A DNA stretch of 64,000 nt from Euonymus europaeus (GCA_963580455.1 OY756962.1:16572001-16636000); one strand, 5' to 3'. Positions 24,301-37,530 are shown, counted from the stretch's first letter. Notes: generated by a model from the letters alone, not told the origin. Numbers and translations: made by a program.

Positions 24301-25038
24301 GCTCGGTGCACACTTTTTATTGTTCTTCTATGTCAAATTTTACGAGTATAAGCTTCAAAGATTATTTCGATGCCAAAACAACAACTTTTTATCACAAATA
24401 GACAAAACCGTTAAAAGCATTTCCATAGAGAGAGTTGAGCAACTTCGGACCAACAAAGTTTCTCGGGGTACACTTTTTATTGTTCTTCCATGTCAAATTT
24501 TACGAGTTTAAGCTTTCAAGATTATTTCGATGCCAAAACAACAACTTTTTATCACAAATGGACAAAACCGTTAAAAGCTCCTCCATAGAGAGAGTTGAGC
24601 AACTTCGGACCAACAAACTTTCTTGGGATGCACTTTTTATTGTTCTTCTATGTCAAATTTTACGAGTATAAGCTTCCTAGATTATTTCGATGCCAAAACA
24701 ACAACTTTTTATCACAAATGGACAAAACCTTTAAAAGCTCCTTCATAGAGAGAGTTGAGCAACTTCGGACCAACAAGGTTTCTTGGGATGCACTCTTTAT
24801 TGTTCTTCTATGTCAAATTTTACGAGTATAAGCTTCCTAGATTATTTCGATGTTAAAACACCATCTTTCTTTGACAAATGGACAAAACTGTTAAAAGCTC
24901 ATCCACATAGAGAGTTGAGCAACTTCGAACCATTAAAGTTGCTCGATATAAACTTTTTATTGTTCTTCTATGTCAAATTTTACGAGTATAATCTTCCAAG
25001 ATTATTTCGATTCCAAATCACCAACTTTCTATGACAAA
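21361..25038 (+). repeat. Compound unit of about 3,678 bp, copy 1
   Basis: The segment around 21680-22730 (T6 with the 1-bp deletion CTTCGACCATC, then T1-T2-T3a, then block-A-like T4/T5 monomers) recurs 3,678 bp downstream at 25358-26410. Inside the unit lie two 960-bp 6-mers (about 22961 and 23921 onward). The CTTCGACC allele occurs a further time near 24290, 2,559 bp after the first and 1,119 bp before the next. A T2 monomer fused to a second T2-like monomer lies near 24690. Confidence 0.8.
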
Positions 25039-27601
25039 TGGACAAAACCGTTAAAAGCCCCTCCATAGAGAGAGTTGAGCAGCTTCGGACCATCAAAGTT
25101 GCTCGGCGTACACTTTTTATTGTTATTCTATGTCAAATTTTATGAGTATAAGCTTCCAAGATTATTTCGATTCCAAATTACCAACTTTCTATGAGAAATG
25201 GACAAAACCGTTAAAAGCTCCTCCACAGAGAGAGTTGAGCAACCTCGAACCATTAAAGTTGCTCGATGTAAACTTTTTATTGTTCTTCTATGTTAAATTT
25301 TATGAGTATAAGCTTCCTAGATTATTTCGATTCCAAAAAACGAACTTTTTATGACAAATGGACAAAACCGTTAAAAGCTCCTCCATAGAGAGAGTTGAGA
25401 TACTTCGACCATCAAAGTTGCTCGGTGCACACTTTTTATTGTTCTTCTATGTCAAATTTTACGAGTATAAGCTTCAAAGATTATTTCGATGCCAAAACAA
25501 CAACTTTTTATCACAAATAGACAAAACCGTTAAAAGCATTTCCATAGAGAGAGTTGAGCAACTTCGGACCAACAAAGTTTCTCGGGGTACACTTTTTATT
25601 GTTCTTCCATGTCAAATTTTACGAGTTTAAGCTTTCAAGATTATTTCGATGCCAAAACAACAACTTTTTATCACAAATGGACAAAACCGTTAAAAGCTCC
25701 TCCATAGAGAGAGTTGAGCAACTTCGGACCAACAAACTTTCTTGGGATGCACTTTTTATTGTTCTTCTATGTCAAATTTTACGAGTATAAGCTTCCTAGA
25801 TTATTTCGATGCCAAAAAATGAACTTTTAACGATAAATGGACAAAACCGTTAAAAGCCCCTCCATAGAGAGAGTTGAGCAACTTCGGACCATCAAAGTTG
25901 TTCGGTGTTTACTTTTTATTGTTCTTCCATGTAAAATTTTATGAGTATAAGCTTCCGAGATTATTTCGATTCCAAATCACCAACTTTCTATGAGAAATGG
26001 ACAAAACCGTTAAAAGCTCCGCCACAGAGAGAGTTGAGCAACTTCGAACCATTAAAGTTGCTCGAAGTAAACTTTTTATTGTTCTTCTATGTCAAATTTT
26101 ACGAGTATAATCTTCCAAGATTATTTTGATTCCAAATCACCAACTTTCTATGACAAATGGACAAAACCGTTAAAAGCTCCTCCACAGAGAGAGTTGAGCA
26201 ACTTCGAACCATTAGAGTTGCTCGATGTAAACTTTTTATTGTTCTTCTATGTTAAATTTTATGAGTATAAGCTTCCTAGATTATTTCGATTCCAAATCAC
26301 CAACTTTCAATGAGAAATGGACAAAACCGTTAAAAGCTCCTCCACAGAGAGAGTTGAGCAACTTCGAACCATTAAAGTTGCTCGAAGTAAACTTTTTATT
26401 GTTCTTCTATGTCAAATTTTACGAGTATAATCTTCCAAGATTATTTTGATTCCAAATCACCAACTTTCTATGACAAATGGACAAAACCGTTAAAAGCTCC
26501 TCCACAGAGAGAGTTGAGCAACTTCGGACCATTAAAGTTGCTCGATGTAAACTTTTTATTGTTCTTCTATGTCAAATTTTACGAGTATAATCTTCCAAGA
26601 TTATTTCGATTCCAAATCACCAACTTTCTATGACAAATGGACAAAACCGTTAAAAGCCCCTCCATAGAGAGAGTTGAGCAACTTCGGACCATCAAAGTTG
26701 TTCGGCGTACACTTTTTATTGTTATTCTATGTCAAATTTTATGAGTATAAGCTTCCAAGATTATTTCGATTCCAAATCACCAACTTTCTATGAGAAATGG
26801 ACAAAACCGTTAAAAGCTCCCCCACAGAGAGAGTTGAGCAACTTCGAACCATTAAAGTTGCTCGATGTAAACTTTTATTGTTCTTCTATGTCAAATTTTA
26901 CGAGTATAATCTTCCAAGATTATTTCGATTCCAAATCACCAACTTTCTATGACAAATGGACAAAACCGTTAAAAGCTCCGCCACAGAGAGAGTTGAGCAA
27001 CTTCGAACCATTAAAGTTGCTCGAAGTAAACTTTTTATTGTTCTTCTATGTCAAATTTTACGAGTATAATCTTCCAAGATTATTTTGATTCCAAATCACC
27101 AACTTTCTATGACAAATGGACAAAACCGTTAAAAGCTCCTCCACAGAGAGAGTTGAGCAACTTCGAACCATTAGAGTTGCTCGATGTAAACTTTTTATTG
27201 TTCTTCTATGTTAAATTTTATGAGTATGAGCTTCCTAGATTATTTCGATTCCAAATCACCAACTTTCAATGAGAAATGGACAAAACCGTTAAAAGCTCCT
27301 CCACAGAGAGAGTTGAGCAACTTCGAACCATTAAAGTTGCTCGAAGTAAACTTTTTATTGTTCTTCTATGTCAAATTTTACGAGTATAATCTTCCAAGAT
27401 TATTTTGATTCCAAATCACCAACTTTCTATGACAAATGGACAAAACCGTTAAAAGCTCCTCCACAGAGAGAGTTGAGCAACTTCGAACCATTAAAGTTGC
27501 TCGATGTAAACTTTTTATTGTTCTTCTATGTCAAATTTTACGAGTATAATCTTCCAAGATTATTTCGATTCCAAATCACCAACTTTCTATGACAAATGGA
27601 C
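25039..27601 (+). repeat. Compound unit copy 2, with an internal 959-bp 6-mer
   Basis: The first half repeats 21361-22955 at offset 3,678. The second half switches to a different 6-mer: monomers at 26089, 26249, 26409 and 26729 recur at 27048, 27208, 27368 and 27688, an offset of 959 bp. Two monomers share the 1-bp deletion GTAAACTTTTATTG (near 26870 and 27830). In the first of these the deletion fuses two frames and yields the longest open frame of the window (119 codons, 26729-27088), which I consider meaningless. Confidence 0.8.
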
Positions 27602-28560
27602 AAAACCGTTAAAAGCCCCTCCATAGAGAGAGTTGAGCAACTTCGGACCATCAAAGTTGTTCGGCGTACACTTTTTATTGTTATTCTATGTCAAATTTTA
27701 TGAGTATAAGCTTCCAAGATTATTTCGATTCCAAATCACCAACTTTCTATGAGAAATGGACAAAACCGTTAAAAGCTCCCCCACAGAGAGAGTTGAGCAA
27801 CTTCGAACCATTAAAGTTGCTCGATGTAAACTTTTATTGTTCTTCTATGTTAAATTTTATGAGTATAAGCTTCCTAGATTATTTCGATTCCAAAAAACGA
27901 ACTTTTTATGACAAATGGACAAAACCGTTAAAAGCTCCTCCATAGAGAGAGTTAAGATACTTCGGACCATCAAAGTTGCTCGGTGCACACTTTTTATTGT
28001 TCTTCTATGTCAAGTTTTACGAGTATAAGCTTCAAAGATTATTTCGATGCCAAAACACCAAGTTTTTATCACAAATAGACAAAACCGTTAAAAACATTTC
28101 CATAGAGAGAGTAGAGCAACTTCGGACCAACAAAGTTTCTCGGGGTACACTTTTTATTGTTCTTCCATGTCAAATTTTACGAATATAAGCTTTCAAGATT
28201 ATTTCGATGCCAAAACAACAACTTTTTATCACAAATGGACAAAACCTTTAAAAGCTCCTTCATAGAGAGAGTTGAGCAACTTCGGACAAACAAGGTTTCT
28301 TGGGATGCACTCTTTATTGTTCTTCTATGTCAAATTTTACGAGTATAAGCTTCCTAGATTATTTCGATGTTAAAACACCATCTTTCTTTGACAAATGGAC
28401 AAAATCGTTAAAAGCTCATCCACATAGAGAGTTGAGCAACTTCGAACCATTAAAGTTGCTCGATATAAACTTTTTATTGTTCTTCTATGTCAAATTTTAC
28501 GAGTATAATCTTCCAAGATTATTTCGATTCCAAATCACCAACTTTCTATGACAAATGGAC
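27602..28560 (+). repeat. 960-bp 6-mer family, diverged leading copy
   Basis: This is the first of four 6-mers in a row. It differs from the next three in having GTTGTTCGGCG, the T-run deletion near 27830, GTTAAGATAC, CAAGTTTTACG and ACCAAGTTTTT. From about 28100 on it is nearly identical to them, apart from GGACAAACAAGG (near 28288) and AAATCGTTAAAAG (near 28405). The pattern of divergence only at its left side suggests partial homogenisation. Confidence 0.85.
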
Positions 28561-31440
28561 AAAACCGTTAAAAGCCCCTCCATAGAGAGAGTTGAGCAGC
28601 TTCGGACCATCAAAGTTGCTCGGCGTACACTTTTTATTGTTATTCTATGTCAAATTTTATGAGTATAAGCTTCCAAGATTATTTCGATTCCAAATCACCA
28701 ACTTTCTATGAGAAATGGACAAAACCGTTAAAAGCTCCTCCACAGAGAGAGTTGAGCAACCTCGAACCATTAAAGTTGCTCGATGTAAACTTTTTATTGT
28801 TCTTCTATGTTAAATTTTATGAGTATAAGCTTCCTAGATTATTTCGATTCCAAAAAACGAACTTTTTATGACAAATGGACAAAACCGTTAAAAGCTCCTC
28901 CATAGAGAGAGTTGAGATACTTCGGACCATCAAAGTTGCTCGGTGCACACTTTTTATTGTTCTTCTATGTCAAATTTTACGAGTATAAGCTTCAAAGATT
29001 ATTTCGATGCCAAAACACCAACTTTTTATCACAAATAGACAAAACCGTTAAAAACATTTCCATAGAGAGAGTAGAGCAACTTCGGACCAACAAAGTTTCT
29101 CGGGGTACACTTTTTATTGTTCTTCCATGTCAAATTTTACGAATATAAGCTTTCAAGATTATTTCGATGCCAAAACAACAACTTTTTATCACAAATGGAC
29201 AAAACCTTTAAAAGCTCCTTCATAGAGAGAGTTGAGCAACTTCGGACCAACAAGGTTACTTGGGATGCACTCTTTATTGTTCTTCTATGTCAAATTTTAC
29301 GAGTATAAGCTTCCTAGATTATTTCGATGTTAAAACACCATCTTTCTTTGACAAATGGACAAAACCGTTAAAAGCTCATCCACATAGAGAGTTGAGCAAC
29401 TTCGAACCATTAAAGTTGCTCGATATAAACTTTTTATTGTTCTTCTATGTCAAATTTTACGAGTATAATCTTCCAAGATTATTTCGATTCCAAATCACCA
29501 ACTTTCTATGACAAATGGACAAAACCGTTAAAAGCCCCTCCATAGAGAGAGTTGAGCAGCTTCGGACCATCAAAGTTGCTCGGCGTACACTTTTTATTGT
29601 TATTCTATGTCAAATTTTATGAGTATAAGCTTCCAAGATTATTTCGATTCCAAATCACCAACTTTCTATGAGAAATGGACAAAACCGTTAAAAGCTCCTC
29701 CACAGAGAGAGTTGAGCAACCTCGAACCATTAAAGTTGCTCGATGTAAACTTTTTATTGTTCTTCTATGTTAAATTTTATGAGTATAAGCTTCCTAGATT
29801 ATTTCGATTCCAAAAAACGAACTTTTTATGACAAATGGACAAAACCGTTAAAAGCTCCTCCGTAGAGAGAGTTGAGATACTTCGGACCATCAAAGTTGCT
29901 CGGTGCACACTTTTTATTGTTCTTCTATGTCAAATTTTACGAGTATAAGCTTCAAAGATTATTTCGATGCCAAAACACCAACTTTTTATCACAAATAGAC
30001 AAAACCGTTAAAAACATTTCCATAGAGAGAGTAGAGCAACTTCGGACCAACAAAGTTTCTCGGGGTACACTTTTTATTGTTCTTCCATGTCAAATTTTAC
30101 GAATATAAGCTTTCAAGATTATTTCGATGCCAAAACAACAACTTTTTATCACAAATGGACAAAACCTTTAAAAGCTCCTTCATAGAGAGAGTTGAGCAAC
30201 TTCGGACCAACAAGGTTTCTTGGGATGCACTCTTTATTGTTCTTCTATGTCAAATTTTACGAGTATAAGCTTCCTAGATTATTTCGATGTTAAAACACCA
30301 TCTTTCTTTGACAAATGGACAAAACCGTTAAAAGCTCATCCACATAGAGAGTTGAGCAACTTCGAACCATTAAAGTTGCTCGATATAAACTTTTTATTGT
30401 TTTTCTATGTCAAATTTTACGAGTATAATCTTCCAAGATTATTTCGATTCCAAATCACCAACTTTCTATGACAAATGGACAAAACCGTTAAAAGCCCCTC
30501 CATAGAGAGAGTTGAGCAGCTTCGGACCATCAAAGTTGCTCGGCGTACACTTTTTATTGTTATTCTATGTCAAATTTTATGAGTATAAGCTTCCAAGATT
30601 ATTTCGATTCCAAATCACCAACTTTCTATGAGAAATGGACAAAACCGTTAAAAGCTCCTCCACAGAGAGAGTTGAGCAACCTCGAACCATTAAAGTTGCT
30701 CGATGTAAACTTTTTATTGTTCTTCTATGTTAAATTTTATGAGTATAAGCTTCCTAGATTATTTCGATTCCAAAAAACGAACTTTTTATGACAAATGGAC
30801 AAAACCGTTAAAAGCTCCTCCGTAGAGAGAGTTGAGATACTTCGGACCATCAAAGTTGCTCGGTGCACACTTTTTATTGTTCTTCTATGTCAAATTTTAC
30901 GAGTATAAGCTTCAAAGATTATTTCGATGCCAAAACACCAACTTTTTATCACAAATAGACAAAACCGTTAAAAACATTTCCATAGAGAGAGTAGAGCAAC
31001 TTCGGACCAACAAAGTTTCTCGGGGTACACTTTTTATTGTTCTTCCATGTCAAATTTTACGAATATAAGCTTTCAAGATTATTTCGATGCCAAAACAACA
31101 ACTTTTTATCACAAATGGACAAAACCTTTAAAAGCTCCTTCATAGAGAGAGTTGAGCAACTTCGGACCAACAAGGTTTCTTGGGATGCACTCTTTATTGT
31201 TCTTCTATGTCAAATTTTACGAGTATAAGCTTCCTAGATTATTTCGATGTTAAAACACCATCTTTCTTTGACAAATGGACAAAACCGTTAAAAGCTCATC
31301 CACATAGAGAGTTGAGCAACTTCGAACCATTAAAGTTGCTCGATATAAACTTTTTATTGTTCTTCTATGTCAAATTTTACGAGTATAATCTTCCAAGATT
31401 ATTTCGATTCCAAATCACCAACTTTCTATGACAAATGGAC
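28561..31440 (+). repeat. Three near-identical 960-bp 6-mer units
   Basis: The units are 28561-29520, 29521-30480 and 30481-31440, with order T5-T4-T6-T1-T2-T3b/T4. Comparing them line by line I found only three variable sites: A at 28902 against G at 29862 and 30822; A at 29258 against T at 30218 and 31178; T at 30402 against C at the matching sites. Units 2 and 3 therefore differ by one base in 960. This is the most homogenised tandem run of a multi-type unit in the window. The match continues to about 31640, where a TTCGAACC allele replaces CTCGAACC. Confidence 0.93.
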
Positions 31441-32020
31441 AAAACCGTTAAAAGCCCCTCCATAGAGAGAGTTGAGCAGCTTCGGACCATCAAAGTTGCT
31501 CGGCGTACACTTTTTATTGTTATTCTATGTCAAATTTTATGAGTATAAGCTTCCAAGATTATTTCGATTCCAAATCACCAACTTTCTATGAGAAATGGAC
31601 AAAACCGTTAAAAGCTCCTCCACAGAGAGAGTTGAGCAACTTCGAACCATTAAAGTTGCTCGATGTAAACTTTTTATTGTTCTTCTATGTCAAATTTTAC
31701 GAGTATAATCTTCCAAGATTATTTCGATTCCAAATCACCAACTTTCTATGACAAATGGACAAAACCGTTAAAAGCTCCTCGATAGAGAGAGTTGAGCAAC
31801 TTCGGACCATCAAAGTTGCTCGGCGTACACTTTTTATTGTTATTCTATGTCAAATTTTATGAGTATAAGCTTCCAAGATTATTTCGATTCCAAATCACCA
31901 ACTTTCTATGAGAAATGGACAAAACCGTTAAAAGCTCCTCCACAGAGAGAGTTGAGCAACTTCGAACCATTAAAGTTGCTCGATGTAAACTTTTTATTGT
32001 TCTTCTATGTCAAATTTTAT
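31441..32020 (+). repeat. T5/T4 alternating monomers between repeat families
   Basis: The segment holds T5 and T4 monomers only, starting as a fourth 6-mer and continuing as alternating dimers with a GATAGAG allele near 31780. All carry an intact dyad 1. It is similar in composition to block A but lacks the TTTTGATTCC allele. Confidence 0.8.
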
Positions 32021-34530
32021 GAGTATAAGCTTCCTAGATTATTTCGATTCCAAATCACCAACTTTCTATGAGAAATGGACAAAATCGTTAAAAGCTCCTC
32101 CACAGAGAGAGTTGAGCAACTTCGCACCATTAAAGTTGCTCGATGTAAACTTTTTATTATTCTTCTATGTCAAATTTTACGAGTATAATCTTCTAAGATT
32201 ATTTTGATTCCAAATCACCAACTTTCTATGACAAATGGACAAAACCGTTAAAAGCCCCTCGATAGAGAGAGTTGAGCAACTTCGAACCATCAAAGTTGCT
32301 CGGTGTACACTTTTTATTGTTATTCTATGTCAAATTTTATGAGTATAAGCTTCCAAGATTATTTCGATTCCAAATCACCAACTTTCTATGAGAAATGGAC
32401 AAAACCGTTAAAAGCTCCTCCACAGAGAGAGTTGAGCAACTTCGAACCATTAAAGTTGCTCGATGTAAACTTTTTATTGTTCTTCTATGTCAAATTTTAC
32501 GAGTATAATCTTCCAAGATTATTTCGATTCCAAATCACCAATTTTCTATGACAAATTGACAAAACCGTTAAAAGCCCCTCCATAGAGAGAGTTGAGCAAC
32601 TTCGGACCATCAAAGTTGCTCGGCGTACACTTTTTATTGTTATTCTATGTCAAATTTTATGAGTATAAGCTTCCTAGATTATTTCGATTCCAAAAAACGA
32701 ACTTTTTATGACAAATGGACAAAACCGTTAAAAGCTCCTCCATAGAGAGAGTTGAGATACTTCGGACCATCAAAGTTGCTCGGTGCACACTTTTTATTGT
32801 TCTTCTATGTCAAATTTTACGAGTATAAGCTTCAAAGATTATTTCGATGCCAAAACACCAACTTTTTATCACAAATAGAAAAACCGTTAAAAGCATTTCC
32901 ATAGAGAGAGTTGAGCAACTTCGGACCAACAAAGTTTCTCGGGGTACAGTTTTTATTGTTCTTCCATGTCAAATTTTACGAGTATAAGCTTTCAAGATTA
33001 TTTCGATGCCAAAACAACAACTTTTTATCACAAATGGACAAAACCGTTAAAAGCTCCTCCATAGAGAGAGTTGAGCAACTTCGGACCAACAAACTTTCTT
33101 GGGATGCACTTTTTATTGTTCTTCTATGTAAAATTTTACGAGTATAAGCTTCCTAGATTATTTCGATTACAAAAAATGAACTTTTAACGATAAATGGACA
33201 AAACCGTTAAAAGCCCCTCCATAGAGAGAGTTGAGCAACTTCGGACCATCAAAGTTGCTCGGTGTACACTTTTTATTGTTATTCTATGTCAAATTTTATG
33301 AGTATAAGCTTCCAAGATTATTTCGATTCCAAATCACCAACTTTCTATGAGAAATGGACAAAATCGTTAAAAGCTCCTCCACAAAGAGAGTTGAGCAACT
33401 TCGAACCATTAAAGTTGCTCGATATAAACTTTTTATTGTTCTTCTATGTCAAATTTTACGAGTATAATCTTCCAAGATTATTTCGATTCCAAATCACCAA
33501 CTTTCTATGACAAATGGACAAAACCGTTAAAAGCCCCTCCATAGAGAGAGTTGAGCAGCTTCGGACCATCAAAGTTGCTCGGCGTACACTTTTTATTGTT
33601 ATTCTATGTCAAATTTTATGAGTATAAGCTTCCAAGATTATTTCGATTCCAAATCACCAACTTTCTATGAGAAATGGACAAAACCGTTAAAAGCTCCTCC
33701 ACAGAGAGAGTTGAGCAACTTCGAACCATTAAAGTTGCTCGATGTAAACTTTTTATTGTTCTTCTATGTCAAATTTTACGAGTATAAGCTTCCAAGATTA
33801 TTTCGATTCCAAATCACCAACTTCCTATGAGAAATGGACAAAACCGTTAAAAGCTCCTCCACAGAGAGAGTTGAGCAACTTCGAACCATTAAAGTTGCTC
33901 GATGTAAACTTTTTATTGTTCTTCTATGTTAAATTTTATGAGTATAAGCTTCCTAGATTATTTCGATTCCAAAAAAATGAACTTTTTATGACAAATGGAC
34001 AAAACCGTTAAAAGCTCCTCCATAGAGAGAGTTGAGATACTTCGGACCATCAAAGTTGCTCGGTGCACACTTTTTATTGTTCTTCTATGTCAAATTTTAC
34101 GAGTATAAGCTTCAAAGATTATTTCGATGCCAAAACACCAACTTTTTATCACAAATAGACAAAACCGTTAAAAGCATTTCCATAGAGAGAGTTGAGCAAC
34201 TTCGGACCAACAAAGTTTCTCGGGGTACACTTTTTATTGTTCTTCCATGTCAAATTTTACGAGTATAAGCTTTCAAGATTATTTCGATGCCAAAACAACA
34301 ACTTTTTATCACAAATGGACAAAACCGTTAAAAGCTCCTCCATAGAGAGAGTTGAGCAACTTCGGACCAACAAACTTTCTTGGGATGCACTTTTTATTGT
34401 TCTTCTATGTCAAATTTTACGAGTATAAGCTTCCTAGATTATTTCGATGCCAAAAAACGAACTTTTAACGATAAATGGACAAAACCGTTAAAAGCCCCTC
34501 CATAGAGAGAGTTGAGCAACTTCGGACCAT
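32021..34530 (+). repeat. Block E, copy 1 (2.5 kb, second copy 6.87 kb away)
   Basis: Monomers here recur at 38895-41403 at an offset of 6,874 bp, falling to 6,873 after a 1-bp insertion near 33966. Shared rare alleles are AAATCGTTAAAAG (about 32082 and 38956), the 1-bp deletion AATAGAAAAACC (near 32878 and 39752), GGGGTACAG (near 32946), CGATTACAAAAAATG (33165 and 40039), CCACAAAGAGAG (33373 and 40247) and GATATAAAC. Order: T4-T5-T4-T5-T4/T6-T6-T1-T2-T3a-T4-T5-T4-T5/T4-T6-T1-T2-T3a. Confidence 0.88.
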
Positions 34531-35290
34531 CAAAGTTGCTCGGTGTACACTTTTTATTGTTATTCTATGTCAAATTTTTTGAGTATAAGCTTCCAAGATT
34601 ATTTCGATTCCAAATCACCAACTTTCTATGAGAAATGGACAAAACCGATAAAAGCTCCTCCACAGAGAGAGTTGAGCAACTTCGAACCATTAAAGTTGCT
34701 CGATGTAAACTTTTTATTGTTCTTCTATGTCAAATTTTACGAGTATAATCTTCCAAGATTATTTCGATTCCAAATCACCAACTTTCTATGACAAATGGAC
34801 AAAACCGTTAAAAGCCCCTCCATAGAGAGAGTTGAGCAACTTCGGACCATCAAAGTTGCTCGGCGTACACTTTTTATTGTTATTCTATGTCAAATTTTAT
34901 GAGTATAAGCTTCCAAGATTATTTCGATTGCAAATCACCAACTTTCTATGAGAAATGGACAAAACCGTTAAAAGCTCCTCCACAGAGAGAGTGGAAACTT
35001 CGAACCATTAAAGTTGCTCGATGTAAACTTTTTATTGTTCTTCTATGTCAAATTTTACGAGTATAATCTTCCAAGATTATTTCGATTCCAAATCACCAAT
35101 TTTCTATGACAAATGGACAAAACCGTTAAAAGCCCCTCCATAGAGAGAGTTGAGCAACTTCGGACCATCAAAGTTGCTCGGCGTACACTTTTTATTGTTA
35201 TTCTATGTCAAATTTTATGAGTATAAGCTTCCTAGATTATTTCGATTCCAAAAAACGAACTTTTTATGAGAAATGGACAAAACCGTTAAA
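34032..35290 (+). repeat. 11-mer unit fragment, copy 1 (offset 1,758 bp)
   Basis: About 1.26 kb recurs at 35790-37048. Shared rare alleles are CAAATTTTTTGAG (34572 and 36330), CCGATAAAAG (34647 and 36405), CGATTGCAAATC (34927 and 36685) and the 2-bp deletion GAGTGGAAACTTCG (34989 and 36747). The segment begins at T6/T1 and overlaps the tail of block E copy 1, which shows nested duplications of different age. Confidence 0.88.
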
Positions 35291-35789
35291 AGCTCCTCCA
35301 TAGAGAGAGTTGAGATACTTCGGACCATCAAAGTTGCTCGGTGCACACTTTTTATTGTTCTTCTATGTCAAATTTTACGAGTATAATCTTCCAAGATTAT
35401 TTCGATTCCAAATCACCAACTTTCTATGACAAATGGACAAAACCGTTAAAAGCCCCTCCATAGAGAGAGTTGAGCAGCTTCGTACCATCAAAGTTGCTCG
35501 GCGTACACTTTTTATTGTTATTCTATGTCAAATTTTATGAGTATAAGCTTCCAAGATTATTTCGATTCCAAATCACCAACTTTCTATGAGAAATGGACAA
35601 AACCGTTAAAAGCTCCTCCACAGAGAGAGTTGAGCAACTTCGAACCATTAAAGTTGCTCGATGTAAACTTTTTATTGTTCTTCTATGTTAAATTTTATGA
35701 GTATAAGCTTCCTAGATTATTTCGATTCCAAAAAACGAACTTTTTATGACAAATGGACAAAACCGTTAAAAGCTCCTCCATAGAGAGAG
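35291..35789 (+). repeat. T6-T5-T4-T6 linker monomers
   Basis: T6 (GAGATACTT near 35322) is followed by T5 with GAGCAGCTTCGTACC (near 35478), T4 and T6. The GTACC allele recurs near 37715, so this linker is itself repeated about 2,236 bp downstream. Confidence 0.75.
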
Positions 35790-37048
35790 TTGAGATACTT
35801 CGGACCATCAAAGTTGCTCGGTGCACACTTTTTATTGTTCTTCTATGTCAAATTTTACGAGTATAAGCTTCAAAGATTATTTCGATGCCAAAACACCAAC
35901 TTTTTATCACAAATAGACAAAACCGTTAAAAGCATTTCCATAGAGAGAGTTGAGCAACTTCGGACCAACAAAGTTTCTCGGGGTACGCTTTTTATTGTTC
36001 TTCCATGTCAAATTTTACGAGTATAAGCTTTCAAGATTATTTCGATGCCAAAACAACAACTTTTTATCACAAATGGACAAAACCGTTAAAAGCTCCTCCA
36101 TAGAGAGAGTTGAGCAACTTCGGACCAACAAACTTTCTTGGGATGCACTTTTTATTGTTCTTCTATGTCAAATTTTACGAGTATAAGCTTCCTAGATTAT
36201 TTCGATGCCAAAAAACGAACTTTTAACGATAAATGGACAAAACCGTTAAAAGCCCCTCCATAGAGAGAGTTGAGCAACTTCGGACCATCAAAGTTGCTCG
36301 GTGTACACTTTTTATTGTTATTCTATGTCAAATTTTTTGAGTATAAGCTTCCAAGATTATTTCGATTCCAAATCACCAACTTTCTATGAGAAATGGACAA
36401 AACCGATAAAAGCTCCTCCACAGAGAGAGTTGAGCAACTTCGAACCATTAAAGTTGCTCGATGTAAACTTTTTATTGTTCTTCTATGTCAAATTTTACGA
36501 GTATAATCTTCCAAGATTATTTCGATTCCAAATCACCAACTTTCTATGACAAATGGACAAAACCGTTAAAAGCCCCTCCATAGAGAGAGTTGAGCAACTT
36601 CGGACCATCAAAGTTGCTCGGCGTACACTTTTTATTGTTATTCTATGTCAAATTTTATGAGTATAAGCTTCCAAGATTATTTCGATTGCAAATCACCAAC
36701 TTTCTATGAGAAATGGACAAAACCGTTAAAAGCTCCTCCACAGAGAGAGTGGAAACTTCGAACCATTAAAGTTGCTCGATGTAAACTTTTTATTGTTCTT
36801 CTATGTCAAATTTTACGAGTATAATCTTCCAAGATTATTTCGATTCCAAATCACCAATTTTCTATGACAAATGGACAAAACCGTTAAAAGCCCCTCCATA
36901 GAGAGAGTTGAGCAACTTCGGACCATCAAAGTTGCTCGGCGTACACTTTTTATTGTTATTCTATGTCAAATTTTATGAGTATAAGCTTCCTAGATTATTT
37001 CGATTCCAAAAAATGAACTTTTTATGAGAAATGGACAAAACCGTTAAA
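35790..37048 (+). repeat. 11-mer unit fragment, copy 2
   Basis: This copy matches 34032-35290 with the alleles listed there. A visible difference is GGGGTACGC (near 35986) in place of GGGGTACAC. The match ends near 37048, where the T4/T6 monomer continues into CCCCTCC rather than CTCCTCC, the start of the 478-bp duplication. Confidence 0.86.
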
Positions 37049-37530
37049 AGCCCCTCCATAGAGAGAGTTGAGCAACTTCGGACCATCAAAGTTGCTCGGC
37101 GTACACTTTTTATTGTTATTCTATGTCAAATTTTATGAGTATAAGCTTCCAAGATTATTTCGATTGCAAATCACCAACTTTCTATGAGAAATGGACAAAA
37201 CCGTTAAAAGCTCCTCCACAGAGAGAGTGGAAACTTCGAACCATTAAAGTTGCTCGATGTAAACTTTTTATTGTTCTTCTATGTCAAATTTTACGAGTAT
37301 AATCTTCCAAGATTATTTCGATTCCAAATCACCAATTTTCTATGACAAATGGACAAAACCGTTAAAAGCCCCTCCATAGAGAGAGTTGAGCAACTTCGGA
37401 CCATCAAAGTTGCTCGGCGTACACTTTTTATTGTTATTCTATGTCAAATTTTATGAGTATAAGCTTCCTAGATTATTTCGATTCCAAAAAACGAACTTTT
37501 TATGAGAAATGGACAAAACCGTTAAAAGCT
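36560..37530 (+). repeat. 3-mer tandem duplication (478-bp unit)
   Basis: Three monomers (T5 right half, T4 with CGATTGCAAATC and the 2-bp deletion, T5, T4/T6) are repeated with a 478-bp spacing, that is 3 x 160 minus 2. The 2-bp deletion allele GTGGAAAC appears at 36749-36756 and again at 37227-37234. Together with the copy at 34991 this allele traces three duplications. Confidence 0.85.

Noticed and set aside
26729..27088. 119-codon open frame and all other frames of 62-111 codons as genes
   Set aside because: All are translations of the 160-bp monomer in rotating frames; homologous frames open and close with single-base satellite variants, there is no promoter or codon signature, and the same peptides recur across the window.
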